Shown piece by piece: positions 1 through 4,150 of a DNA stretch of 5,764 nucleotides (the first letter of the stretch is position 1; each line of letters opens with the position of its first letter). The translations under genes and the position numbers were made by a program. This stretch comes from JBDHUJ01 sp039809105 (GTDB lineage Bacteria; Patescibacteriota; Saccharimonadia; Saccharimonadales; UBA4665), in NCBI GenBank assembly GCA_039809105.1, contig JBDHUJ010000055.1, positions 1 through 5,764 on the forward strand. Reading direction: 5' to 3'. The notes under the pieces are model-generated. The model ran no database searches. It saw nothing but the letters and a program-made list of their open reading frames with translations, and was not told where the DNA came from.

Positions 1-223
1 CAACCAGTCATGCCGGCTGGATACGCTACATCCTGACAAGCGCCCCAGCCATCTGCTGCCGGGAGGGTGAGACGGACTGGTAACTCGCTGGTCTCGTCAA
101 CCGAATTACGTCGTTTAACCCGGGAATCCAGTAGATAGTCGTTAGAATCGCACAAAGGCACACGTATCACACAACGCCAGCTATATGATACGCAAACTCT
201 AACTCGCAGCACAACATTCATAG

Positions 224-253
224 ACTGGATTCCCGTTTTCACGGGAATGACGG
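224..253 (-). repeat. Short palindromic dispersed repeat (GTCATTCC...GGAATCCAG type)
   Basis: ATTCCCGT at 229-236 pairs with ACGGGAAT at 241-248. Read on the minus strand the loop is GAAA, a GNRA tetraloop, and the flanks read GTCATTCC and GGAATCCAGT. This resembles the short ATTCCC-N8-GGGAAT dispersed repeats known from several bacteria, for example neisserial dRS3. A half-copy of the right arm (CGGGAATCCAGTAGATAG) lies at about 120-137, and a diverged copy with a longer middle lies at 1385-1433 in the other orientation. The element sits 3' of the minus-strand operon, but no T-tract follows, so a terminator role is unsupported. Confidence 0.6.
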
Positions 254-294
254 ATGCAAAGATTCCGCACCGACGCGAGAATAGCAACCCGCGG

Positions 295-325
295 ACTTTG
301 CCCTATGCTCTGCTTACTTTGCCCT
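295..325. repeat. 10-bp direct repeat, 21-bp period
   Basis: ACTTTGCCCT occurs at 295-304 and again at 316-325. The period of 21 bp, two helical turns, would place both copies on the same face of DNA. The copies lie just past the stop codon of the 97-residue membrane protein gene. Function is unknown and a chance duplication is possible. Confidence 0.4.
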
Positions 326-329
326 TTTG

Positions 330-623
330 CTACAGCAGGTTGTTGATGTCGGAGTCGAGTTGGGAGGTGTCGAGACTCTGGTCTATGTCGGCGGTGTTCA
401 GGCTGGCGTCGTCTTTGGCGACATCGCCCGAAGAAGTGTAGTTGCTGGAGCTGGTGGTCGTAGCGGGTTGCTGCTGGGTCGCAGTCGTTTTGGTGGCAGT
501 AGCATCGTCCTTATGCTTGGTAGCGACACGGTAGCCTATGAAGCCGACGAGCGCCAAGGCCAGTACGACGGCAGCTATGCCGAGGTGGAAGCTGCCGTGC
601 TGGTTTAGTGAAGGTTTACGCAT
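330..623 (-). CDS. Small single-pass membrane protein, Ser/Thr-rich tail
   Basis: A 97-residue protein of no family I recognise. Residues 1-12 are short and basic (MRKPSLNQHG), and residues 13-33 form one hydrophobic helix rich in Ala, Val and Leu. A basic patch follows (YRVATKHK), then a low-complexity Thr/Ser/Gln tail (about 41-66) and an acidic end with a loose repeat (SLNTADID, then SLDTSQLD). The likely arrangement is an anchored protein with its tail outside the membrane. The frame extends further upstream, but I place the start at the ATG at 623. That ATG overlaps the upstream gene's TAA by one base (TAATG), and a GGGAG lies 9 bases before it. The overlap implies translational coupling and a shared job with the exported upstream protein, such as a surface or envelope complex; that function is inferred. 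Confidence 0.75.
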   Translation of the reverse strand: MRKPSLNQHGSFHLGIAAVVLALALVGFIGYRVATKHKDDATATKTTATQQQPATTTSSSNYTSSGDVAKDDASLNTADIDQSLDTSQLDSDINNLL

Positions 624-1303
624 TAGTTGGTACTCCCGGTGTTGCTGCTGGCCGCTTGCTTGGCTTCGCGAACAGCTTTGAGCAGGTCTTTGAGTGATTG
701 CATGTATGCTTTGAGCTTGTCGCGAGAATCCTGTGCGGCGGTGCGGTAGGCGGCGACGGCTTGGGCGTTGGTGTCCTTGGTACAATCTATGGTCGGCTTC
801 AGGCTATCGAGCGTGGCTTGGGAAGTTGCAGAAGCAGCCTTTGCCGCGTTAACCGCGGCGACCAGGCTGTCGTAGTTGGCGACAGTCAGGTTTTTGTCTG
901 TCTTGTAGGTCTGGACTTTGGTAAATATGCTGTCGAGCTTGGCCTGAAAGTCGGCGGTATTTTTAGCAATGGACGACACGCGCTGGTCGACACCGCTCTT
1001 ACGGGCGGTACACGAGGTCTCACGGGCGGCCTGGGTCTTCTGTTTGGCGGTCTTTTTCAGGTCGTCTATCTGCTGTTTGGCGCGGTTCTGGAAGTTGGTT
1101 TTGACAGTGTCGTCGGGTTTCGTGTCGTCCGAGCTGGATGTATTGCTTGTCTGCTCGGTAAGCGTGACATGGCCGCGATTCGAGCCAGACGAGCTGTTAT
1201 CTTCGTCCTGCGAATTGCTATGGGCGAAGGCGGGGACGCTGGCCGATGCGGCTACTAGTATGACGAGTGAGGTGGAGGCGACGAGTTTTTTGACTGTTGT
1301 CAT
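623..1303 (-). CDS. Exported helical (coiled-coil-like) protein, unknown function
   Basis: A 226-residue protein with a clear Sec-type signal peptide: basic TTVKK, a hydrophobic core at about 7-22, and a likely signal peptidase I site after Ala27 (PAFA, then HSNS). Residues 28-68 are Ser/Asp/Asn-rich and probably disordered. Residues 69-217 are rich in Lys, Ala, Gln and Asp and look mostly helical, with coiled-coil tendency at 70-95, 105-165 and 180-217. Only two cysteines remain in the mature part (98 and 174), placed to form one disulfide outside the cytoplasm. I do not recognise the family. The ATG at 1303 has AAGGA six bases upstream. It is the first gene of a two-gene operon with the small membrane protein, which it overlaps by one base. 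Exported helical proteins of this look often bind the cell surface or a partner protein, but no motif here decides. Confidence 0.8.
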   Translation of the reverse strand: MTTVKKLVASTSLVILVAASASVPAFAHSNSQDEDNSSSGSNRGHVTLTEQTSNTSSSDDTKPDDTVKTNFQNRAKQQIDDLKKTAKQKTQAARETSCTARKSGVDQRVSSIAKNTADFQAKLDSIFTKVQTYKTDKNLTVANYDSLVAAVNAAKAASATSQATLDSLKPTIDCTKDTNAQAVAAYRTAAQDSRDKLKAYMQSLKDLLKAVREAKQAASSNTGSTN

Positions 1304-1333
1304 GCATATTCCTTGTGGTTACACAGTATTTCT

Positions 1334-1361
1334 ATAGTACGCCCCTTGTCGCACAAAACAA
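1334..1361 (-). promoter_or_regulatory. Candidate promoter of the exported-protein operon
   Basis: On the minus strand TTGTTT (1361-1356) and TACTAT (1339-1334) are separated by 16 bases. This would start transcription near 1327, about 25 bases before the ATG at 1303. Matches to the sigma-70 consensus are moderate, so the call rests mainly on position. Confidence 0.4.
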
Positions 1362-1384
1362 AACCCCGCGGCAGCACCTATGTT

Positions 1385-1433
1385 GTCATTCCAGCACTGA
1401 ATCAAGTTCAGCATAAACTCCGACTGGAACCCA
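1385..1433 (+). repeat. Dispersed palindromic repeat, diverged long copy
   Basis: The ends read GTCATTCCAG and CTGGAACCCA, matching the outer arms of the repeat at 224-253 in the opposite orientation. TTCCAG (1389-1394) pairs with CTGGAA (1424-1429). A nested CTGAA/TTCAG hairpin sits inside. The two copies flank the exported-protein operon as inverted neighbours. A non-autonomous palindromic element is the simplest reading. Confidence 0.5.
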
Positions 1434-1484
1434 TTTTAGGAAACTAAGTTGCTCCGCCACGATAAGATTTCGGCCTGGCCGGCC

Positions 1485-1664
1485 GGAACCGTTCCATCCT
1501 TCGGGGAAACCCGTGGGTTTCCCTACGCCTCGGTGGCGTTCCTTGCTTCGCGGAACGTCAGCCGGGGCTACCCTTCCGGACTGCAGACCGGAAACCTGAA
1601 GCAGGCTCGCTGTTCGCGAGCCACGCCGCTTCTTGGTCGGTAGTAGACTCTGGGTTTCCCTAGA
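1485..1664. repeat. Cluster of six palindromes downstream of metK
   Basis: Successive hairpins are visible: GGAA/TTCC at 1485-1495; GGGAAACC/GGTTTCCC at 1504-1523; CGTTCC/GGAACG at 1537-1557; TTCCGG/CCGGAA at 1574-1593; GGCTCGC/GCGAGCC at 1604-1622; and TCTGGG/CCTAGA (one G-T pair) at 1649-1664. An 11-bp direct repeat, GGGTTTCCCTA, occurs at 1515-1525 and 1652-1662. The cluster begins 15 bases past the metK stop on the metK strand. It could protect the mRNA 3' end, act as a non-standard terminator, or be a structured RNA of its own. The sequence does not decide. Confidence 0.5.
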
Positions 1665-1678
1665 CCCTAAGCCCTCCC

Positions 1679-2845
1679 CTAGGCAATCTGTTCCCAGGGA
1701 AGGTCGGGTTTGCCGAAGTGGCCGTAGGCAGCGGTCTGGGAGTAGATGGGACGGCGCAGGTTGAGCTGCTCGACGATGTTTTTGACGCTCGGGACCAGTA
1801 GCTTGCGAGCAAAGGCGACGATTTTGTCGTTCGGCTTTTTGCCGGTACCAAACGTGTCGATGGTAAAGTTCACCGGTTCTTTAGCGCCGATGTAGTACGC
1901 CAGCGCTACTTCCACACGGTCGGCCAGCCCTGCCGCCACTATATTTTTGGCAATGTAACGCGCAGCGTACGCGCCGCTGCGGTCGACCTTGCTCGGGTCT
2001 TTGCCACTGAAGGCTCCGCCACCGACGCGGGCGAACCCGCCATATCCATCGACGACGATTTTGCGGCCGGTCAATCCGGAGTCCGAAGACGGCCCAGGCG
2101 TGTTCCAAACCCCCGTACCATTCACCACAATGTCCTTTTCGGACACAAAATACCCATAGCGCTTGAGCACCGGCGTAATGATGACCTCATACACATCTTG
2201 GCGCACGCGCTCCAGACTTATATCTTCGTCGTGCGGCACGGCTATGGTCACATGCTCCACGCCGACCGGCTTGCCGTCTTCGTAGCGGATGACTACTTGC
2301 GCTTTGCCGTCCGGGCGCAAATGCGGCAACCGGCCGCTTTCGCGGGCTTCGTCTATAGCCTTCGTCAGTGCATGAGCGATGCTGATGGGCGCCGGCAGGT
2401 ACTCCGGCGTTTCATTCGTGGCGTAACCAAACATCAGACCCTGGTCCCCTGCACCGAAGTCGTCCACGCCGACTGAGATTTCGGGCGACTGCTGGTGCAG
2501 GTAGTTTTCAACCGGCGACTGGTCGCTGAAACCCCATTCAGGCCGGGTATAGCCAAGCTCGGCGATTTTCTTGCGAGCGATAGCTTCGGCATCGATTTTC
2601 GCGGTCGTGTTGATTTCGCCCGCCAGAATCACCCGGTCGTGCGCGACCAGCGTTTCGACGGCCGTGCGCCCGTTCGGGTCTTGTGCTAACACGGCATCGA
2701 CGATAGCGTCCGAAATGGCATCGGCGACCTTATCGGGGTGCCCTGCGCAGACCGATTCACTCGCAAAACTCTGCACGCCGGCCAGTTGCTCATCTATCTG
2801 ACGAGTCGTAGCAGTTTTCCCCTTTGCGATAGTTTGTGTTGACAT
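1679..2845 (-). CDS. metK: S-adenosylmethionine synthetase (methionine adenosyltransferase)
   Basis: This 388-residue cytosolic enzyme makes S-adenosylmethionine from L-methionine and ATP, releasing phosphate and diphosphate; it normally works as a tetramer built from dimers. Family signatures are intact: SESVCAGHPDKVADAISDA (about 29-47, the HPDK at 36-39 lies in the ATP/methionine site), GAGDQGLMFGYA (131-142), GGGAFSGKDPSKVDRSGAY (275-293, the phosphate-binding loop with catalytic lysines) and the C-terminal GHFGKPDLPWE (375-385). Length fits the family, with about 20 extra N-terminal residues before the conserved core. I chose the ATG at 2845 over the in-frame ATG at 2890 because AAAGGA lies 7 bases upstream of it, while the longer frame would run through the leader hairpins. 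Expression is probably controlled by the SAM riboswitch-like leader through hiding of this ribosome binding site. Confidence 0.96.
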   Translation of the reverse strand: MSTQTIAKGKTATTRQIDEQLAGVQSFASESVCAGHPDKVADAISDAIVDAVLAQDPNGRTAVETLVAHDRVILAGEINTTAKIDAEAIARKKIAELGYTRPEWGFSDQSPVENYLHQQSPEISVGVDDFGAGDQGLMFGYATNETPEYLPAPISIAHALTKAIDEARESGRLPHLRPDGKAQVVIRYEDGKPVGVEHVTIAVPHDEDISLERVRQDVYEVIITPVLKRYGYFVSEKDIVVNGTGVWNTPGPSSDSGLTGRKIVVDGYGGFARVGGGAFSGKDPSKVDRSGAYAARYIAKNIVAAGLADRVEVALAYYIGAKEPVNFTIDTFGTGKKPNDKIVAFARKLLVPSVKNIVEQLNLRRPIYSQTAAYGHFGKPDLPWEQIA

Positions 2846-2851
2846 AAAAAT

Positions 2852-2883
2852 ATCCTTTCTGCCGCGTACGGACAAGAAAGGAT
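2852..2883 (-). promoter_or_regulatory. Hairpin hiding the metK ribosome binding site
   Basis: On the mRNA, ATCCTTTCT (2883-2875) is perfectly complementary to AGAAAGGAT (2860-2852), giving a 9-bp stem with a 14-nt loop. The right arm contains AAAGGA, the ribosome binding site placed 7 bases before the metK ATG. Closed, the hairpin would block translation initiation. Its left arm overlaps by three bases a competing hairpin (2881-2914), the usual arrangement of a translational expression platform below an aptamer. The pairing is seen directly; the regulatory role is inferred. Confidence 0.7.
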
Positions 2884-2914
2884 GTCTCAATCTTCAAGGA
2901 GATTTCTAAACATC
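2881..2914 (-). promoter_or_regulatory. Competing (anti-sequester) hairpin in the metK leader
   Basis: On the mRNA, GATGT (2914-2910) pairs with ACATC (2885-2881), and inside it AATCT (2904-2900) pairs with AGATT (2893-2889). Bases 2881-2883 are also needed by the ribosome-binding-site hairpin, so the two cannot be complete together. When this one forms, the metK ribosome binding site should be free. ATCTC (2903-2899), part of this hairpin, could instead pair with GAGAT (2998-2994) at the 5' side of the aptamer, which would link SAM binding to the switch. Confidence 0.5.
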
Positions 2915-3006
2915 TTCCCCTGCCGACGTCGGCGGGCTAGACGGAGCACCACACCTTGCTTGGAGGTAGGTTGCCGGCAGGTCATAGAGCTAGATCTCTC
3001 GCTGCA
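2881..3006 (-). ncRNA. SAM riboswitch-like leader (SAM-I/SAM-IV clan) of metK
   Basis: Read on the minus strand, the leader has the conserved core of the SAM-I clan: a short hairpin AGAG/CTCT ending in TATGA, then GCCGGCAACC (about 2978-2969), a small ACCT/AGGT hairpin, and GGTGCTCC (2950-2943), followed by a GC-rich hairpin GCCG-ACGT-CGGC (2934-2923). The CTCCAAG...GGTGTGGTGCTCCG part looks closer to actinobacterial SAM-IV aptamers than to classic S-boxes. These RNAs bind S-adenosylmethionine, the product of the downstream enzyme, and switch expression off. The exact P1 helix is uncertain: GAGAT (2998-2994) with ATCTC (2903-2899) is one option but leaves an unusually long linker. A covariance-model search would settle the class. 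Confidence 0.7.
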
Positions 3007-3097
3007 CTCTGTATATTCAATTGTTAAGCCCTTTAAGCTTAGCACGCCCTAGCCAAAAGCCCAAACATTCTGTATAATCACCGAAGTTGCAGCGAGA
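2997..3097. repeat. Inverted 10-bp repeat in two divergent leaders
   Basis: TGCAGCGAGA occurs at 3088-3097 on the plus strand and at 3006-2997 on the minus strand. In each case it lies just downstream of a TATA-like hexamer (TATAAT at 3073-3078, TATACA at 3015-3010) and is followed a few bases later by ATCTA. It thus marks the 5' ends of both divergent transcripts, metK to the left and the tRNA-Gln region to the right. Confidence 0.5.
3050..3078 (+). promoter_or_regulatory. Candidate promoter of the structured RNA/tRNA-Gln transcript
   Basis: A perfect TATAAT at 3073-3078 is preceded by TAGCCA (3050-3055, 4 of 6 match to the -35 consensus) with a 17-base spacer. Transcription would start near 3085 and run into the partial tRNA copy and hairpin region. 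It diverges from the metK leader. Confidence 0.5.
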
Positions 3098-3335
3098 ATT
3101 CAATCTACATTCTCCGTTCAACGTTCTTCGTTCTATTTTTTGGGGATTGGCCAAGTGGTACCGTATCATCCGATACGGCCCTGTCGAATGACAGGGAGGC
3201 AGCGGTGAGAATTGCCGGTGGCAATTCGCAAGGAAACGTTCCGATGCCAGCTATGCTGGCAATAGCGAACTTTCGGGCTCGCCGAAGGTGAGTCTAGGTC
3301 CCACGAGACCAGAACCTTCCGCGACCAACGTTAAC
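3085..3335 (+). ncRNA. Candidate structured non-coding RNA upstream of tRNA-Gln
   Basis: No open frame of note crosses this stretch, yet it packs consecutive strong hairpins: GAGAAT/ATTCTC at 3094-3114; CCGTATC/GATACGG at 3161-3178; CCCTGTC/GACAGGG at 3179-3196, abutting the last with no gap; GAATTGCC/GGCAATTC at 3209-3227; GGAA/TTCC at 3232-3242; TGCCAGC/GCTGGCA at 3245-3261; CTTTCGG/CCGAAGG at 3270-3288; and TCT-a-GGTC/GACC-AGA at 3293-3313. AACGTT at 3120-3125 and 3327-3332 could close the whole fold. The first module (3141-3160) copies the 5' end of tRNA-Gln. I checked by eye against tmRNA, RNase P RNA, SRP RNA, T-box and group I intron signatures and found no match. It may be a free RNA or a long tRNA leader. 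Strand is inferred from the promoter. Confidence 0.55.
3141..3160 (+). pseudogene. 5' fragment of tRNA-Gln (partial duplicate)
   Basis: These 20 bases are identical to the first 20 bases of the intact tRNA-Gln at 3356-3375, covering the acceptor 5' strand and most of the D-arm. The identity stops abruptly inside the D-loop, and no matching 3' acceptor strand follows before the real tRNA. CAACGTT precedes both copies (3119-3125 and 3326-3332), so the duplication may have included upstream DNA. It cannot fold as a tRNA alone, though it could compete with the real 5' half for the single 3' half. Confidence 0.7.
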
Positions 3336-3339
3336 AATC

Positions 3340-3345
3340 TATACT
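3340..3345 (+). promoter_or_regulatory. Possible -10 box immediately before tRNA-Gln
   Basis: TATACT lies 10 bases before the tRNA 5' end and would start transcription near 3352. No good -35 element sits at the right distance (TTCCGC at 3317-3322), so the tRNA may rely partly on the upstream promoter near 3073. Confidence 0.35.
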
Positions 3346-3355
3346 ACGTACATAC

Positions 3356-3429
3356 TGGGGATTGGCCAAGTGGTAAGGCACCGGGTTCTGGTCCCGATAT
3401 CGGGGGTTCGAATCCCTCATCCCCAGCCA
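3356..3429 (+). tRNA. tRNA-Gln (anticodon CTG)
   Basis: A 74-base cloverleaf with encoded CCA. The acceptor stem TGGGGAT/ATCCCCA is perfect, the D-arm is GCC...GGC with loop AAGTGGTAA, and the anticodon arm is CCGGG-TTCTGGT-CCCGA with CTG at the anticodon positions. The T-arm is GGGGG-TTCGAAT-CCCTC with one G-T pair, and the discriminator base is G. The variable loop has four bases. The outermost anticodon-stem pair is a C-A mismatch, slightly unusual. It reads CAG codons. A strong terminator follows at once, and a 20-base copy of its 5' end lies 215 bases upstream. Confidence 0.96.
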
Positions 3430-3430
3430 A

Positions 3431-3466
3431 AGAAAAGCGACCACTAACTTGGTCGCCTTTCTTTTT
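3431..3466 (+). terminator. Bidirectional intrinsic terminator after tRNA-Gln
   Basis: GCGACCA (3437-3443) pairs with TGGTCGC (3450-3456) around a 6-base loop, extended by an A-rich left flank and a T-rich right flank (TTTCTTTTT, 3458-3466). On the minus strand the same stem is followed by TTTTCTTT, so it can also end the convergent 167-residue gene, whose stop codon is 8 bases beyond. Confidence 0.9.
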
Positions 3467-3473
3467 AGTAAAT

Positions 3474-3977
3474 CTAGCTTGCTGATATTGCCTCAAAAAC
3501 GTCATCAGGCACCACCTGGACCCTAGCATCCACGCCACCGTCTTTATTTTCCATACCGAAAACAGCGAGCCCAATCTGGTTACTACAGAGTGCAACCGCC
3601 GCCCACGCTTGGCGACCTTCGCGGTTAAATATTTGAGACCGTTCCGTGGGAAAACGATTGACCCAGTCCCTACTATCCGTAAACCCAACGCTAACACTAC
3701 CGGTACCCTCCCATCCTCTTTTTATATGAGAGGGGTGGACAGTAAAGGCCACGCTTACCTCACCGAGCAACGTGCTTGCATCTCCAATAATTAGCCTGCC
3801 CACCTCTCGCGCTACGGACACTCCTTCTTGCTTACTGCTAAGTTCCCAGGCGTCACGGACATTCCCGCCACCGTTCGGTGCCTTTTCGCCAGTTGCCGCC
3901 ACCAGCCTTGCATCATTAGGGTCCACCCATTCTGTTATTTGCTCGCAGGAAATAAGACGGTCGAGAAAAGTAATCAT
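3474..3977 (-). CDS. Hypothetical protein, 167 residues
   Basis: I do not recognise this protein. It has no signal peptide or membrane helix and should be cytosolic. The N-terminal part (about 1-60) is polar and probably helical. Residues 61-165 alternate hydrophobic and polar residues in a way that suggests beta strands (GEVSVAFTV, GSVSVGFTD, QAWAAVALCS, QIGLAVFGM, DARVQVVPDDVFEAI), as in a small alpha/beta ligand-binding domain. The ATG at 3977 has GGAG eight bases upstream. The gene is monocistronic and converges on tRNA-Gln, with a shared terminator. A dyad lies just upstream (3997-4020). Amino-acid composition is ordinary, which supports real coding. Confidence 0.7.
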   Translation of the reverse strand: MITFLDRLISCEQITEWVDPNDARLVAATGEKAPNGGGNVRDAWELSSKQEGVSVAREVGRLIIGDASTLLGEVSVAFTVHPSHIKRGWEGTGSVSVGFTDSRDWVNRFPTERSQIFNREGRQAWAAVALCSNQIGLAVFGMENKDGGVDARVQVVPDDVFEAISAS

Positions 3978-3996
3978 AATACATACTCCAAATTAA

Positions 3997-4020
3997 CTTT
4001 AGTATCAGAGGAAACTAAAG
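3997..4020. promoter_or_regulatory. Dyad upstream of the 167-residue gene, possible operator
   Basis: CTTTAG (3997-4002) and CTAAAG (4015-4020) form an inverted repeat with 12 bases between. The middle contains GATACT on the minus strand, a -10-like hexamer. A dyad spanning a -10 region 20-45 bases before a start codon is a typical operator place; the regulator is unknown. Confidence 0.35.
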
Positions 4021-4116
4021 CAGTAATTAGCGGTCGGTGGAGTTGTAATATGGCGTAGTCATATCGAACTATACTATATCATATTAAATCAAATGTAGGA
4101 TAGCCTCACCCCTGAA

Positions 4117-4144
4117 TTAACCCTCAAAACGCAATCCACATAAT
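4117..4144 (+). promoter_or_regulatory. Candidate promoter of the 82-residue HTH-like gene
   Basis: TTAACC (4117-4122) and CATAAT (4139-4144) are separated by 16 bases. The predicted start is near 4151, the first base of the long hairpin that contains the ribosome binding site and start codon of the gene. Confidence 0.45.
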
Positions 4145-4150
4145 CTTGTA

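Larger units (their letters stand above)
1..329. other. Intergenic stretch, no supported gene
   Basis: I see no convincing coding region here. Two plus-strand frames are open from the window edge to stops near 71 and 81, so the tail of a gene starting outside the window cannot be excluded, but neither peptide has a recognisable motif. The stretch holds a half-copy of a dispersed repeat (about 120-132), a dyad at 163-192 (CGTATCA/TGATACG with 16 bases between), a perfect 8-bp hairpin at 229-248 and a 10-bp direct repeat at 295-304 and 316-325. The last two lie downstream of the minus-strand operon and may form part of its 3' untranslated region. No T-rich terminator is visible. Confidence 0.55.
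1304..1678. other. Non-coding gap with repeat and palindrome cluster
   Basis: No believable gene lies between the exported-protein operon and the metK stop codon. A 64-codon plus-strand frame (1449-1643) lacks a ribosome binding site and runs straight through perfect palindromes, so I do not call it. The gap holds the operon's promoter, a dispersed repeat at 1385-1433 and the palindrome cluster at 1485-1664. Nothing resembling a T-tract terminator follows metK. Confidence 0.6.

Noticed and set aside
624..785. Longer N-terminus for the 97-residue membrane protein
   Set aside because: It would overlap the upstream gene by more than 160 bases. The ATG at 623 has a ribosome site, and a normal membrane helix follows from there.
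698..1258. 186-residue plus-strand open frame opposite the exported-protein gene
   Set aside because: It is the complement of a gene with a clear signal peptide, ribosome site and operon partner; it has no ribosome binding site of its own.
1449..1643. 64-residue plus-strand open frame
   Set aside because: It runs through perfect palindromes, has no ribosome binding site and gives a low-quality peptide.
2846..2890. Upstream in-frame ATG of metK at 2890
   Set aside because: It would translate the ribosome-site hairpin. The ATG at 2845 has the proper ribosome site, and the family core begins well after it.
3152..3166. T-box-like AAGTGGTACCG followed by a strong hairpin
   Set aside because: The GTGGTA part is simply the copied tRNA D-loop. 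No Stem I region precedes it, and no aminoacyl-tRNA synthetase or amino-acid gene follows.
3141..3429. A single tRNA-Gln interrupted by a group I intron
   Set aside because: The downstream tRNA is complete by itself, the upstream copy breaks in the D-loop rather than the anticodon loop, and the conserved group I core elements are not visible.
3344..3697. 117-residue minus-strand frame across tRNA-Gln
   Set aside because: It crosses the tRNA and terminator, and overlaps the better-supported 167-residue gene on the same strand.
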